NCBI GenBank assembly: GCA_025200525.1
Contig: CM045760.1
Location: 44,907,932 to 44,971,931 of the forward strand
From: Camellia lanceoleosa
Taxonomy: Eukaryota; Streptophyta; Magnoliopsida; Ericales; Theaceae
Direction of reading: 5' to 3'
DNA: 64,000 nt
The stretch's first letter is position 1. Each line of letters opens with the position of its first letter. Position numbers and translations under genes: made by a program. The notes under the pieces were generated by a model. It did no database searches, was not told where the DNA came from, and worked only from the letters and a program-made list of their open reading frames with translations. Below are positions 9,331-22,096 of the stretch, in pieces.

Positions 9331-12122
9331 TTAACTGTTTCAAAGACCTCTTCTTCAACTTGCTTCTCCCTCGCTTCTGCCTCTTTATCTTTCCCTGATG
9401 CCTCGGGTTGATCAAGGTGTGGGGGCTTGAAATACCGCCCACTTCTAGTCATATGGTCCACCTCTTCGAGGTACCAGGTGCTGTCTGGTTGGCCACCCGC
9501 CCAATCTTCGTCTGTGTGGGCGAGATACAAGTCGTCATCTTCCCACCACATTCCATTAGCATCTAGCAGGCACCTGTCTGGTTCCGGCTTGTTTACACTC
9601 TCAGCATTTTCCTCCCACATGCTCACAGCATGTTCAATTTTTGTGCTCACCGCATTCTCAACCTCCTCATGGTTCTTTGCTTTTCGGATCCTCTCAGAAT
9701 CCCATTTCTTTTCTTGTTCCTCCAGTGTCAATTGTTCGGTTTTCAAAATGTCTTGGTCCCGAGCGGAATTCTTCGTACCGGCGCTCTCCGGCAATTCAGT
9801 CTGACCCTCGGCCCTTCCGGCCACAAATGGTACAATATCTGGTTGATCATCCAACCACCCGACGACTTCCGCTGACTCCTCGTCTTCGAACCAGTTAATT
9901 GATGCGTCCCCTGATTCCTGGTCATTGAAAAATTGGAGATTGGCGAAGTCCTTTTCCATCGTTGTCAAATCATCCCCCACTGATTCAAGTTTGTCCCCCC
10001 GGATCATACACAACTCGGCCTCTTCCGGCGGCCCCACACTCAGCTTAGACTGGCTCATTGACAAGATATATCCACTCGGATCATAAGCTCTGCCAGCTAA
10101 ATTCTCAGACTGCTCCACCCCAGACTCAACAGTTTTGCTCTCCTCGGAAGCCTGCCCAATTCCATTTTCGGTGGTCACCACCTTTGGCTCAGGTTGGGTT
10201 GTAGAGGTGTCCATCATGCACAAATCAGTGCTGTCAGGCAGGATCACCTCTGGCTTGGGTAGGTGGGAGGGAGTAATGTAGATACTAGGGTCGTAAGACA
10301 CGCCCCCAGTTTGGATGAAATTGATTCTTTTGGGTGGGTCTTGGTTATGTACTGGGAGTGGGTTGGTTGTAACATTGGGTCGCTCGGGAGGTAGGATGAT
10401 GTTTTTGTCAATGAGATCTTGAATCTCATGACGCAGCCTGTAACATTGGTCGGTATCGTGACCATGCTGCTGGTGATACTTGCAATATTTGGCTGGGTTA
10501 TGGGAAGGGGGGAGTGGATTTGGAGGGGGCCTCGGTTCCAAGGGTTTCAGATGCCCTTTTCTGACTAGAACCCCGAGGACTTTGATCAAAGGCATATGTA
10601 GTGGAGAGAAGGTTCGTTGACCCCTAGATCGGTATCTTGAAGCTTGGTTACTGCTTCCAGATGCATCAGAAAAAGGTGTGGCCGCTGCGGGCCTTGGTTG
10701 GGAAGGGGGATTGGTGGTGACCATTCCGACCTCTGAAGTTCTTGCATTGGTAGAGCCACTCGGGCCCGCATTGTTGTTACGGTTGAATGTCCGCCGGGGC
10801 TGTTCCCGGTCTTGGTCAAACAGTCCCTGCTTCATCGCATCTTCAATCTGCATCCCCATATCATGCAGATCTGCGAAGGTGGGGAAGGGAACTACAATCA
10901 TCTTCTTCATTAACCCTGGTTGGAGATTGCGCACAATCATCCGGATCTGATCTCTGTCCGTGGGCCTCAAGGTCATCATCGATGCCTTTGCCCTCCACCG
11001 GGTTACAAAGTCAGAGAAAGACTCCTTGGGTTCCTGCCTTGTTGTCTCGAGATCACGAGTGGTAATCTCGATCTGTGTGTTATATGAATATTGTGCAACG
11101 AAGGCCCCAGCCATCTCATCCCAATTCCTCTTGACATCATTATCCAACTTTGCATACCAGTTGGCGGCCACTCCTGACAAGGTTCGGCCAAAAAGCGAGA
11201 GCTTCTGGTTAGGCCCATTGGCCTCAAGATATCTGAAAACAGCCGTAGATGAACCATGGGATCCCTGCACCCATCAAAACGGTCGATCTGGGGCATCTTA
11301 AATCTGTCCGGCAAAGTCACGGCCACGTCAGTATAGCCGTCCTCAATATCTGGGATGGCCTTCACCCCCTGTGACTTCTTGAAGAGTTTTTCCAATTTGC
11401 TCAATTTCAGAGCTGTCTGGTCTACCTCGAACTCGAATGGAGAGTCCGGGTGATTGGGTGTAATATTTTTAGACGATTCTTGGCGAAGCGGGGCGAGCCA
11501 CTTGGAAGACCCGTGTCCTCTTGGGTGTTTTGGAAGTTTGGCAGAGCGTTCTGTGGGTTTGGGAGGGTATTCTGGGTATTCTGAGGATTTGGAGGAGCAT
11601 TCTGGCCAGTAGATATCTGCTCAGGTAATGGAGCTCCGGGTGGAGGAGGAACCTGATGTGCCCCTAGTGGAGGAGGGACCTGGTGTGAAGCAGATGCGGC
11701 GTTCTGCTGTTGTAATCTGGTGATCAACTCAGACTGTTGGGCCATGACAGCGGCCTGCTGTTTAGAAAATTCCGCCTGGCGGATAGCATCATCTTGCATT
11801 TGTTTTATGCTTTCATTCATCTGGCGCATCATCGCCTCCATTGCTGTATTCGGCTGTTCCATCTGAGTAACCGGCAAGTGTATCTCTATAGCAGAAACAG
11901 GAATCTCAACCCGACTGTCTGACACTAGAGTAAACTGCTGTTCCGGTGATCCGTGCTCTGACAGATTGTGCCTTCTCGGCCTTCTTCTAGTGACTGGGGG
12001 TAAAGAGTGGAACACTGGATGTCCGTCAACTAGATCCTCGGATCGGTTGAGTCGGCGACCTCGTGTCCAAATTGCTTGGGGAGTATCGACTGGCTCGGAA
12101 GCAATCGTGCTACAAACCTGCC
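9331..12122 (-). pseudogene. Tat-1 gag (capsid, zinc knuckle, long acidic spacer)
   Basis: Gag begins after an apparent 3' splice site (CTTTTTTTGCTAG) at 12,124-12,123. The first in-frame ATG is at about 11,862 (MEQPNTAMEAMMRQMNE), the start of a Gln/Met-rich coiled-coil-like stretch. The capsid region has MPQIDRFDGCRDPMVHLRLF, a frameshift at about 11,200, then GVAANWYAKL, FVAQYSYNTQ, ETTRQEPKESFSDFVTRWR and LRPTDRDQIRMIVRNL. The nucleocapsid finger is of the CxYHxxxGHxTxxC type (CKYHQQHGHDTDQCYRLRHE). An acidic spacer rich in Glu and Asp follows, up to the protease. Frames used are 12,122-11,422, 11,404-11,003 and 11,270-9,331. Confidence 0.85.
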
Positions 12123-12186
12123 CTAGCAAAAAAAGGTAATAAAGCGAAAAGGAAATAAATGACCAGAAAAACGGGCAGCATAACAG

Positions 12187-12191
12187 CTTAA
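12187..12191. repeat. Target site duplication CTTAA (left)
   Basis: The five bases CTTAA immediately before the left LTR match those immediately after the right LTR (21,442-21,446), as expected for an integrase-made insertion. Confidence 0.95.
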
Positions 12192-14481
12192 TGTAATAAC
12201 CCTCACACTACTTTGATCATACTCATATGCATTATGTATGAATTCGCCTTGTTAAGCTTGTGTTTGAATCTTGACTTGCTTTGCATCCTTGACTTGTCTT
12301 GCTTAAAGTGATACTTGAGTATTATGTTCCTTTGGTGTGTGTGTGTGTTTTAGCCGAGGTCATCTTGAGCTTAGGTTACCCTTTTGATACCCTTACACTT
12401 AGAATTCTTTTGTTGACCTCCACCTTTGTTCTGACATGTTGGCCGAGATGATTATCATCTGGGCCGAGGTGTATATCGCCTAGGCCGAGACGTGTATCAT
12501 TTGGGCCGAGATGTCAACCTTGTGCCGAAGTGATCTTGTCCTGGAGTGGTATGACATAGACCGAGGTGTGGCACATCTAGGCCAAGGTGTGGCACAGCTT
12601 AGTCAAGTGTTGTTCTTCCTAGCCGAGATCATAGTTCTTTGACTTGCCGAAGTTCTGTCCTTAGCCGAAGTCATTGTCCCTCCGTTGCCGAAGTCTTGTT
12701 GTTAGCCGATGTCATTACTTGCCGAAGTCCCTTGCCGCCTAGCTTGTTGAACACGCTTTGTCATAGACTTGTCTTGTCAATCTATCACCTTTTGAGGAGA
12801 ATCAATCAACCATTGCCACGTGTCCGAGCTGAGTGTTATATCAGCCGGCACATCTAGAAATGTCTCATTTTGTATCATTCTTGTTTTGGAGAAGAGAGAG
12901 AAGCTCTAGGAAGAGTTCTAGAGAGAGAAGGTAGATAGCAAGCTTGATCCTTGGTGTTTGATCCGTTGGGTTTGTGATTTGAGGTTAGAATCTTCACCTC
13001 CTTTTGTTATTCTTGATGATCACCCAGCTACATTGCATGATTGAATCTGTTTTGCATGTCATACTTTGATTTAAAGTTGGTTTTGGAAAGAAAACGTGAC
13101 CTTCATATGTTCTTGAGGAAAAGTCTTGATTTGATCCGAAAGCTTGCATTGGAATCCATGCTTTTGTGTTTGTTTCACCAAGATCTTCTAGTATGGGTAC
13201 CCAGGTCCATGTTTTCCAACTTATAGCATGAAAACTCAGATTTTGTAAATGATAAGTTATGATCCTTGCATTCATCTTCATGATCATGTTCTTGATGTTC
13301 TTGAGCAAAAGGAAAACCCAGGTTTTCCCCGACTTCATTTGCCCTTGAATGTGGCCACGGAACCTCACCTCGGCGAAGAGGTGTGGAACCTCGGCTTAGA
13401 CCTGGTTAGGTGCCCAGCATGTTTTCCAAATGAGAAACAGTGTTTGTTTTGATTTGACTTAGTCTTGGAGCATGCCGAGATCATTTGCATGCATGTGAAG
13501 CTTATTTGAAAATGTATGCAGTAAAGTTGCCATGTATTTGTAGGACTTGGATTTGCCTTGACCCGACGTTCGAAGAACTATGTGAGTGGCATTCTTGATA
13601 AAGCTATGTGCAATGTTTTGATAAAAGTCTTGTTTTGCCTTGTTTTGAAAAGTATTTGTAAGCATGAATGATTATCCCTATTTTGTATGCTAAGCATTAT
13701 ATCTTGTTTGGATGACATTCTTGGAAGTCCGTACGTGCCAGGGGACTTTAAGCATTTGTGGCACTAGTCCGTACGTGCTAGGGGACTATAAGCATTTGTA
13801 GCACAAAGTTTGGAAGTCCGTACGTGCTAGGGGACTATAAGCATTTGTAGCACATTCTTGTCTTGCCTTGCCACTGACGGTTTTACCGCGTGGGTTGTTG
13901 TCCGGAATGTTATCTCTTGTATTATATTGATGTAAATGAGCATCTCTTGAAGCTTGAAAGATTTGAAAGACAACTTGATTTATACTATGTATTGTTTTGT
14001 TAAAAGACCTCGGACATCATTCATGAAAACCCTTTATTGTTTATGCCATTCACTGAGTATCCAAGCTCACCCTCTCTATATATATGTAGGTGATGAGCAG
14101 GACGGCGGAGACGCCTAGACTTGTTTGCCGATGTATTTGCCGACGTGTTTTGTACCTTGTTTTGCAGCATCTTGAAGATCATGCTTCTTTGTTATTTCCT
14201 TGTGTTTTGTAATTGATGGCCGAGAAGCCTGTTAGTCAGGATGTAATTTTTGGTACTCCATTTTGTTGTATATAAAAGCCATTTTTGAGATGAATGTCAT
14301 TCCATTTAACTTAAGCACTGCTCTTATGGACTACTTGTTTCTTTTATTTATTGCTTCCGCATTCGTAAGCCCCATATATTTACTCTGATTTGTGTGTGAA
14401 TTCTTGTAAGATGCCTTTGGTAACCTCGGGTTACTGGCCATCTCGGCGCCGACCTTCTAGGGGCGGGTTGGGGTCGTGACA
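12192..14481 (+). repeat. Tekay 5' LTR
   Basis: The LTR is 2,290 bp and runs TG to CA. It holds a degenerate array built on GGCCGAGNTGT (about 12,440-12,720, roughly 26-bp spacing). It also has three near-identical copies of a unit beginning AGTCCGTACGTGC and ending GGCAC or AGCAC (about 13,728-13,852). Open frames inside it have no recognisable content. Confidence 0.96.
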
Positions 14482-14484
14482 GAT

Positions 14485-14496
14485 TGGTATCAGAGC
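14485..14496 (+). other. Primer binding site, initiator methionine tRNA type
   Basis: TGGTATCAGAGC begins three bases after the LTR end. This is the standard primer site of plant chromoviruses, complementary to the 3' end of initiator tRNA-Met. Confidence 0.93.
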
Positions 14497-14678
14497 ACAA
14501 GTTCCATGTAGTACGTTATTCACACACTTTGGGTTCCAAGGAGCATAGGATTTCCCTTAGAAAGATGCTAGGATTTGCATCATATTGCTTGCTATTTGAC
14601 AATACGTGCATCATCTCGGCATAATTGCTTGTTGCTTGCATACATACTTCGTTGCTCATTTTGTTTTAAAGTCACATT

Positions 14679-17600
14679 TTGCATACTCATAGCATTATGA
14701 GGAGAGGAAGACCACCCGTTGGCCGAGGTCAATCAGAAGACAGACTGGACCGACTGGAAAGACTAGTCGAAGGTTTAACTCGGGAGTTGAGACAAGTTAG
14801 ACAACAGAATGCAAGTGCTACAACTACCCAGGCCGAGCAGACTAATAGCCGACATACCGTACCGCCTCCACCTCCTCCACCCCCAGTACCCCTACAACCA
14901 GCCTTGTATGGAGATGGAACCTTGACTTTGATTAAGGAGTTTAAGAAGATGAACCCGCCGAGATTCCATGGGGGCATAGAGCCGATGAAAGCCGAAGCAT
15001 GGGTTCTAGGAATGGAGAAGCTATTTGAGATCTTTCCCAGCACAGACACTCAGAAAGTGGCATTGGCCGCATTTACCTTAGATGATGATGCTAGAAGATG
15101 GTGGATGCTGACTCGAGGAGAAAATCCCGACTTAACGTGGGCCAAATTTTTGGAGCTATTCTACAACAAGCATTTTCCTATCAGTGTTCGAGACCGCAAG
15201 ACCACAGAGTTCCAGACCTTGACACAGGGAAACAAGACAGTGGCAGAGTACGACCGTGCCTTCACCGAATTGGCGAGGTATGCACCTCATATGGTCAGTG
15301 ATGAGTATAGGAAGGCCAGGAAATTTGAAAGTGGACTGCGTGGGCCAATACAGGATAGAGTCAACATGCTTAATATGCCGACTTATGCTGGAGTTTTGGA
15401 CAAGGCCATTCTTGCAGAAACTAACTTGAACCGATACCAGAATACAGGAGAGAATCAGAGGAAGAGGCAGAGTTATGATAACCGCCGAGTTCCGTTCAAT
15501 GCCAAGAAGAAAACGAACGTCGGCAGCTCTAGCAACTCGAACCAGGAAGGTAATACTAAGCCGATGTGCACAAGCTGTGGGAAGTCGCATTCCGGGGTTT
15601 GCCGTTGGGTGTCAGGCGCTTGTTTTGAATGTGGAGAAATGGGTCATCATGTGAAAGACTGTCCGAAGTCAAGGACTGATGATGGTAAGAAGAATGGGAG
15701 CACCTCGGGCTCAGCACAGGGAAGCAACGTCGGCAGGACACAAATGAGGCAGGGCAGAGTTTTCGCGCTAGTGCCAGGAGACACCGAGAATGCTGAGACA
15801 GTAGTGTCAGGTATACTCCCAATCTGCTCTCAAGATGCATACATATTGATTGATTCGGGATCTACGCATTCATTCGTATCTGCTAAGTTTGCTGGGAAGT
15901 TGAATAGACCACAGGAACCTCTTGATTATGTGTTATATGTATCTGCTCCATCTGGGAGAACTATGATTGTTGCATCTATTTATAGGGAGTGTGTTGTTGT
16001 GATTAAGGGTGTAGAATTGTTAGTTGACTTGTTACCATTAAGCATGACTCACTTTGATGTTATATTAGGAATGGATTGGTTAGTGATGAATCATGCATCT
16101 ATTGACTGTGTTTCTAAGAGTGTTACCTTGAAACCCCCAAGCCAAGCCGAGGTTATCTTCCAGGGTAGAGGTGTAGTGTCCCCACCTTACTTGATTTCGT
16201 CCATTAAGGCCTGTAAGCTAATTCAGAAAGGGTGCAATGGCTATTTGTGTAGTATACTGAGTGATCAGAATGGGAATGCTAAGTTAGCCGAAGTCCCAGT
16301 TGTTAGTGAATTCCCCGATGTATTTCCAGATGAATTGCCTGGCCACTTAGTTGATAGAGAAATAGAGTTTACTGTGGACATCATGCCAGGAACACAACCG
16401 ATCTCCAAAACACCCTATAGGATGGCCCCAGCCGAACTTAAAGAATTGAAAGTGCAACTACAAGAATTGTTGGATAAGGGTTTTGTTAGGCCGAGCACTT
16501 CACCATGGGGAGCACCAGTCTTGTTTGTTAAGAAAAAGGATGGCACACTTCGTCTTTGCATTGACTACAGAGAACTTAACAAGGTAACCATTAAGAATAA
16601 GTACCCGTTGCCTAGGATTGATGATTTGTTAGATCAACTTCAAGGAGCACGAGTCTTTTCCAAGATTGACCTTAGGTCGGGTTACCACCAGTTGAAGGTT
16701 AAAGCCGAGGATGTAGAGAAGACTGCTTTTCGGACGAGATATGGCCACTACGAATTTCTGGTAATGCCTTTTGGAGTGACTAACGCACCGGCAGCATTCA
16801 TGGATTTGATGAACAGAGTCTTCAAGCCGTATCTAGATGAATTTGTGGTTGTTTTTATTGACGACATATTGATCTACTCCAAGAGTACAGCCGAGCATGA
16901 GAGTCATCTGAGACTTGCCCTACAGACCTTGAGGGACAAGAAGTTGTATGCTAAATTGAGTAAGTGTGAGTTTTGGCTTTCCAGCATTTCATTTTTGGGG
17001 CATGTGATTAATGAAGAAGGTATCTCAGTTGATCCCAGTAAGATTGAAGCCGTGGTAAATTGGCCGACACCGACCAGCGTGTCCGAGGTTCGTAGTTTTC
17101 TGGGTTTGGCAGGTTATTACAGAAAGTTTGTAAAGGACTTTTCAAGGATTGCAGTGCCATTGACACAGTTAACCCAAAAGGGAGTGACCTATGAATGGAC
17201 CGAAGACAGAGAATCAGCCTTCCAAGAGTTGAAGACCAGATTAGTTACAGCACCAGTTCTTGTACTTCCCTCAGGTAATGAAGAATTTCAGATTTATAGT
17301 GATGCTTCACATAAGGGTTTGGGTTGTGTATTAATGCAAGGAGGTAAGGTCATAGCATATGCATCTCGGCAGTTGAAACCTCATGAGAAGAATTATCCTA
17401 CCCATGATCTAGAGCTAGCAGCCGTGGTATTTGCTTTGAAGATTTGGCGTCATTATTTGTATGGAGCTTCTTGCCAAGTTTTCACGGATCACAAGAGTTT
17501 GAAGTACTTATTTACTCAAAAGGAATTGAATTTGAGGCAGAGAAGATGGCTGGAATTATTGAAGGACTATGACATGCAGATTCAGTACCATCCAGGCAAA

Positions 17601-19142
17601 GCTAACTCAGTAGCCGATGCATTGAGCAGGAAGACAATGGGAAGTTTGGCGTGTTTAGCCATGATCTCAGCGGAGCCGACCATCATTGAAGAAGTAAAAG
17701 CAAAGCAGATGGAGGATAAGTTCCTGAAGAAGGTAGCCGACGAGATTGACACCAGGCCGAGGTTAGGATACACCTTTGAGAGTGGAGTGCTTAAGTTCGA
17801 AGGGAGGTTATGCGTAGCCGACGTCCCTGAATTGAAAGGAAAAATCTTGCAAGAATCCCATGGTTCTAGAATTGCTGTCCATCCAGGAAACACTAAGATG
17901 TATCATGATGTAAAGCAAACTTTTTGGTGGCCAAACATGAAGAAAGAGATAGCCGAGTTCGTATCCCAATGCCTGCAATGTCAACAAGTGAAAGCAGAAC
18001 ATCAGAGACCAGCAGGACTTCTTCAACCCTTGCCGATCCCTGAATGGAAGTGGGAGCATATTTCCATGGATTTTGTAATTGGTTTGCCGAGGACATCAAA
18101 GGGAATGGATTCAATTTGGGTTATTGTTGACAGATTAACCAAGTCAGCACACTTCTTGCCTGTTCAGACTACATTTAATGCTGACCGATTAGCTGTACTG
18201 TATATGAATGAGATTGTGAGACTTCATGGTGTGCCGATGTCTATTGTTTCAGACCGAGATCCGAAGTTTGTTTCCAGATTTTGGCAAAGTCTACAAACAG
18301 CCTTGGGAACCGAGTTGAGGTTTAGCACAGCTTTTCACCCACAGACCGATGGGCAAACAGAAAGAACGATTCAGACACTTGAGGATATGCTCAGACTATG
18401 TGTACTTGATTTCCAGGGAAGTTGGGGAGCACATTTACCATTAGTGGAATTCGCTTACAACAACGGTTATCAAGCTAGCATTGGCATGGCACCGTACGAA
18501 GCTTTGTATGGAAGGAAATGCAGGTCGCCGATATGTTGGACTGAAGTAGGAGATAAAGTTTTGATCGGCCCCGAATTGATTCAAATGACAACCGAGAAGA
18601 TCAAGCTTATTCGACAGCGAATCAAAACTGCCCAGAGTCGGCAGAAAAGCTATGCCGACCAGAGAAGAAGAGAATTGGAATTTGAAGTTGGAGACCATGT
18701 ATTCTTGAAGATTTCGCCAATGAAAGGAGTTTCCAGATTTGGGAAGAAGGGTAAGTTAGCACCTCGTTACATCGGACCATTTGAAATTCTTGAGAAGATT
18801 AACATGACTGCTTACAGACTTGCTTTACCACCAGAATTGAGTCAAGTGCACAATGTGTTCCATATTTCGATGTTGAGGAAGTATATTCGAGACCCACTGC
18901 ATGTGATTAATCATTTTGGGATTGTGGTAAATGAAGATTTGGGCTATGAGGAGAAGCCGATGAGAATTCTTGACAGGCAAGTGAAACAGTTGAGGAACAA
19001 ATCTATAGCAATGGTGAAAATTGAATGGAAGGAACATTATGGCAAGGATGCCACATGGGAAATGGAAGAAGAAATGAGGATTCGACATCCAGAACTGTTT
19101 TTGCATCAAGGTAACTCAAGTTTGGGGACCAAACTTCTTTAA
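14679..19142 (+). CDS. Intact Gag-Pol polyprotein of the Tekay chromovirus (1,487 aa)
   Basis: This single open frame encodes capsid, enzymes and a targeting domain for retrotransposition. In order: Gag capsid (about residues 80-280, [18 protein letters not shown]); CCHC knuckle [14 protein letters not shown] (about 314); protease with DSGSTHSF (about 392); reverse transcriptase with LCIDYRELN (about 625) and the FIDD catalytic pair (about 725); RNase H with YSDAS and [10 protein letters not shown] (about 871-950); integrase with an HHCC finger ([18 protein letters not shown]), D in SMDFVIGL, D in SDRDPKF, and E in the DGQTERT motif; GPY/F-like [10 protein letters not shown]. The C-terminal part, [18 protein letters not shown]...VKIEWK...ATWE, is a chromodomain-like end of the Tekay/Del group. 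I chose the ATG at 14,679; a second ATG follows at 14,697. All catalytic residues I can check are present. This is the only apparently autonomous gene in the window. Confidence 0.97.
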   Translation: MHTHSIMRRGRPPVGRGQSEDRLDRLERLVEGLTRELRQVRQQNASATTTQAEQTNSRHTVPPPPPPPPVPLQPALYGDGTLTLIKEFKKMNPPRFHGGIEPMKAEAWVLGMEKLFEIFPSTDTQKVALAAFTLDDDARRWWMLTRGENPDLTWAKFLELFYNKHFPISVRDRKTTEFQTLTQGNKTVAEYDRAFTELARYAPHMVSDEYRKARKFESGLRGPIQDRVNMLNMPTYAGVLDKAILAETNLNRYQNTGENQRKRQSYDNRRVPFNAKKKTNVGSSSNSNQEGNTKPMCTSCGKSHSGVCRWVSGACFECGEMGHHVKDCPKSRTDDGKKNGSTSGSAQGSNVGRTQMRQGRVFALVPGDTENAETVVSGILPICSQDAYILIDSGSTHSFVSAKFAGKLNRPQEPLDYVLYVSAPSGRTMIVASIYRECVVVIKGVELLVDLLPLSMTHFDVILGMDWLVMNHASIDCVSKSVTLKPPSQAEVIFQGRGVVSPPYLISSIKACKLIQKGCNGYLCSILSDQNGNAKLAEVPVVSEFPDVFPDELPGHLVDREIEFTVDIMPGTQPISKTPYRMAPAELKELKVQLQELLDKGFVRPSTSPWGAPVLFVKKKDGTLRLCIDYRELNKVTIKNKYPLPRIDDLLDQLQGARVFSKIDLRSGYHQLKVKAEDVEKTAFRTRYGHYEFLVMPFGVTNAPAAFMDLMNRVFKPYLDEFVVVFIDDILIYSKSTAEHESHLRLALQTLRDKKLYAKLSKCEFWLSSISFLGHVINEEGISVDPSKIEAVVNWPTPTSVSEVRSFLGLAGYYRKFVKDFSRIAVPLTQLTQKGVTYEWTEDRESAFQELKTRLVTAPVLVLPSGNEEFQIYSDASHKGLGCVLMQGGKVIAYASRQLKPHEKNYPTHDLELAAVVFALKIWRHYLYGASCQVFTDHKSLKYLFTQKELNLRQRRWLELLKDYDMQIQYHPGKANSVADALSRKTMGSLACLAMISAEPTIIEEVKAKQMEDKFLKKVADEIDTRPRLGYTFESGVLKFEGRLCVADVPELKGKILQESHGSRIAVHPGNTKMYHDVKQTFWWPNMKKEIAEFVSQCLQCQQVKAEHQRPAGLLQPLPIPEWKWEHISMDFVIGLPRTSKGMDSIWVIVDRLTKSAHFLPVQTTFNADRLAVLYMNEIVRLHGVPMSIVSDRDPKFVSRFWQSLQTALGTELRFSTAFHPQTDGQTERTIQTLEDMLRLCVLDFQGSWGAHLPLVEFAYNNGYQASIGMAPYEALYGRKCRSPICWTEVGDKVLIGPELIQMTTEKIKLIRQRIKTAQSRQKSYADQRRRELEFEVGDHVFLKISPMKGVSRFGKKGKLAPRYIGPFEILEKINMTAYRLALPPELSQVHNVFHISMLRKYIRDPLHVINHFGIVVNEDLGYEEKPMRILDRQVKQLRNKSIAMVKIEWKEHYGKDATWEMEEEMRIRHPELFLHQGNSSLGTKLL

Positions 19143-19153
19143 GGGGGAAAGGA
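19141..19153 (+). other. Polypurine tract of the Tekay element
   Basis: AAGGGGGAAAGGA lies directly before the 3' LTR and overlaps the stop codon region of Gag-Pol. It is where plus-strand synthesis would be primed. Confidence 0.85.
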
Positions 19154-21441
19154 TGTAATAACCCTCACACTACTTTGATCATACTCATATGCATTATGTA
19201 TGAATTCGCCTTGTTAAGCTTGTGTTTGAATCTTGACTTGCTTTGCATCCTTGACTTGTCTTGCTTAAAGTGATACTTGAGTATTATGTTCCTTTGGTGT
19301 GTGTGTGTGTTTTAGCCGAGGTCATCTTGAGCTTAGGTTACCCTTTTGATACCCTTACACTTAGAATTCTTTTGTTGACCTCCACCTTTGTTCTGACATG
19401 TTGGCCGAGATGATTATCATCTGGGCCGAGGTGTATATCGCCTAGGCCGAGACGTGTATCATTTGGGCCGAGATGTCAACCTTGTGCCGAAGTGATCTTG
19501 TCTGAGTGGTATGACATAGACCGAGGTGTGGCACATCTAGGCCAAGGTGTGTACAGCTTAGTCAAGTGTTGTTCTTCCTAGCCGAGATCATAGTTCTTTG
19601 ACTTGCCGAAGTCCTGTCCTTAGACGAAGTCATTGTCCCTCCGTTGCCGAAGTCTTGTTGTTAGCCGATGTCATTACTTGCCGAAGTCCCTTGCCGCCTA
19701 GCTTGTTGAACACGCTTTGTCATAGACTTGTCTTGTCAATCTATCACCTTTTGAGGAGAATCAATCAACCATTGCCACGTGTCCGAGCTGAGTGTTATAT
19801 CAGCCGGCACATCTAGAAATGTCTCATTTTGTATCATTCTTGTTTTGGAGAAGAGAGAGAAGCTCTAGGAAGAGTTCTAGAGAGAGAAGGTAGATAGCAA
19901 GCTTGATCCTTGGTGTTTGATCCGTTGGGTTTGTGATTTGAGGTTAGAATCTTCACCTCCTTTTGTTATTCTTGATGATCACCCAGCTACATTGCATGAT
20001 TGAATCTGTTTTGCATGTCATACTTTGATTTAAAGTTGGTTTTGGAAAGAAAACGTGACCTTCATATGTTCTTGAGGAAAAGTCTTGATTTGATCCGAAA
20101 GCTTGCATTGGAATCCATGCTTTTGTGTTTGTTTCACCAAGATCTTCTAGTATGGGTACCCAGGTCCATGTTTTCCAACTTATAGCATGAAAACTCAGAT
20201 TTTGTAAATGATAAGTTATGATCCTTGCATTCATCTTCATGATCATGTTCTTGATGTTCTTGAGCAAAAGGAAAACCCAGGTTTTTCCCGACTTCATTTG
20301 CCCTTGAATGTGGCCTCGGAACCTCACCTCGGCGAAGAGGTGTGGAACCTCGGCTTAGACCTGGTTAGGTGCCCAGCATGTTTTCCAAATGAGAAACAGT
20401 GTTTGTTTTGATTTGACTTAGTCTTGGAGCATGCCGAGATCATTTGCATGCATGTGAAGCTTATTTGAAAATGTATTCAGTAAACTTGCCATGTATTTGT
20501 AGGACTTGGATTTGCCTTGACCCCGACGTTCGAAGAACTATGTGAGTGGCATTCTTGATAAAGCTATGTGCAATGTTTTGATAAAAGTCTTGTTTTGCCT
20601 TGTTTTGAAAAGTATTTGTAAGCATGAATGATTATCCCTATTTTGTATGCTAAGCATTATATCTTGTTTGGATGACATTCTTGGAAGTCCGTACGTGCCA
20701 GGGGACTTTAAGCATTTGTGGCACTAGTCCGTACGTGCTAGGGGACTATAAGCATTTGTAGCACAAAGTTTGGAAGTCCGTACGTGCTAGGGGACTATAA
20801 GCATTTGTAGCACATTCTTGTCTTGCCTTGCCACTGACGGTTTTACCGCGTGGGTTGTTGTCCGGAATGTTATCTCTTGTATTATATTGATGTAAATGAG
20901 CATCTCTTGAAGCTTGAAAGATTTGAAAGACAACTTGATTTATACTATGTATTGTTTTGTTAAAAGACCTCGGACATCATTCATGAAAACCCTTTATTGT
21001 TTATGCCATTCACTGAGTATCCAAGCTCACCCTCTCTATATATATGTAGGTGATGAGCAGGACGGCGGAGACGCCTAGACTTGTTTGCCGATGTATTTGC
21101 CGACGTGTTTTGTACCTTGTTTTGCAGCATCTTGAAGATCATGCTTCTTTGTTATTTCCTTGTGTTTTGTAATTGATGGCCGAGAAGCCTGTTAGTCAGG
21201 ATGTAATTTTTGGTACTCCATTTTGTTGTATATAAAAGCCATTTTTGAGATGAATGTCATTCCATTTAACTTAAGCACTGCTCTTATGGACTACTTGTTT
21301 CTTTTATTTATTGCTTCCGCATTCGTAAGCCCCATATATTTACTCTGATTTGTGTGTGAATTCTTGTAAGATGCCTTTGGTAACCTCGGGTTACTGGCCA
21401 TCTCGGCGCCGACCTTCTAGGGGCGGGTTGGGGTCGTGACA
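19154..21441 (+). repeat. Tekay 3' LTR
   Basis: The LTR is 2,288 bp and matches the 5' LTR almost base for base. The differences I see (for example near 19,503, 19,554, 19,612, 19,624, 20,285, 20,316, 20,477, 20,485 and 20,522) all fall in the first 1.4 kb. The last 900 bp look identical. Confidence 0.96.
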
Positions 21442-21446
21442 CTTAA

Positions 21447-22078
21447 TTTGAATACACACAACACACAGTCGGGCATACAACACACAGTTTGGATAAGCTG
21501 GAAATACACTGTCCTCAACTACTGATCACTGTTCCCATATCACTGTTCCCCCTGTACTGAATCTGATATCTACAGACAACTGATTCTCAGACACTGAATG
21601 ATGCCCGCAGGCCTGATGCCCAAACTCAACTGATACACGCATTCCCTGTAGAGACGCACTCTAACAAGCACATAGCAGATAAGTGAGAGCCAAAACACCC
21701 CTATGTTGGGGTAGGGTTTCCCTGTCCTATTTTGTCAGGAGCTAGGGTTTCACTACGCACGCAGCGGCTTCAAATAACCTATAAACGGGTAAGTAACCTG
21801 TCCTAGTTTGGAATGGTCACTATGGATCCGAATATGCACTAGGTCGAATGGTCAAAAAGGGTGCCCCGGTAAAACCGGGGTTTGTGTTCCCATGCTGTCA
21901 GAGCCCAGAGCCGATCAGCCTTATGGACATGCCTTGACAAGACAAGCCTCCGACAAATCGTTCGGGAATGGCATATGGCAAACACGGTGTCCTAGGCGCA
22001 CCAATGCAAATGCAATGCAAAGAAACACACAAGTGTAGTCAAAACCAGATATCATGAGTTCGAGTCAAGTTCTCTAAA
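21447..22078 (-). other. Tat-1 untranslated leader between primer site and gag (outer part)
   Basis: There is no gene here. Read on the minus strand this follows the primer site and corresponds to 49,127-49,800 in Tat-2, with matching stretches such as the GAACTTGACTCGAACTCATG block. It continues across the Tekay insertion to the gag acceptor at 12,123. Any open frames are not conserved between the copies. Confidence 0.75.
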
Positions 22079-22096
22079 TCCCCAGCAGAGTCGCCA
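22079..22096 (-). other. Tat-1 primer binding site
   Basis: On the minus strand the sequence reads TGGCGACTCTGCTGGGGA, five bases (GTTTC) after the LTR end. The TGGCGACTCC-CTGGGGA block is the primer site known from Ogre/Tat elements (tRNA-Arg type). The same site lies at 49,109-49,126. Confidence 0.85.

Larger units (their letters stand above)
12192..21441 (+). mobile_element. Tekay-type chromovirus (Ty3/gypsy), full length, nested in Tat-1
   Basis: The 9,250-bp element has two near-identical LTRs (12,192-14,481 and 19,154-21,441), both starting TGTAATAACC and ending CGTGACA. It is flanked by the 5-bp target duplication CTTAA (12,187-12,191 and 21,442-21,446). It has an initiator-Met primer site, one uninterrupted Gag-Pol frame and a purine tract. 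Comparing the LTRs by eye I count about ten differences over 2.29 kb, so the insertion is recent. It sits in the leader of Tat-1 on the opposite strand, so it arrived after Tat-1. Confidence 0.97.

Noticed and set aside
14485..14496. A tRNA gene fragment
   Set aside because: The match to tRNA is only the 12-base primer site next to the LTR. No cloverleaf can be formed.
15156..15590. Minus-strand open frames across the Tekay Gag-Pol gene
   Set aside because: They lie opposite an intact, clearly recognised polyprotein and have no motif of their own.
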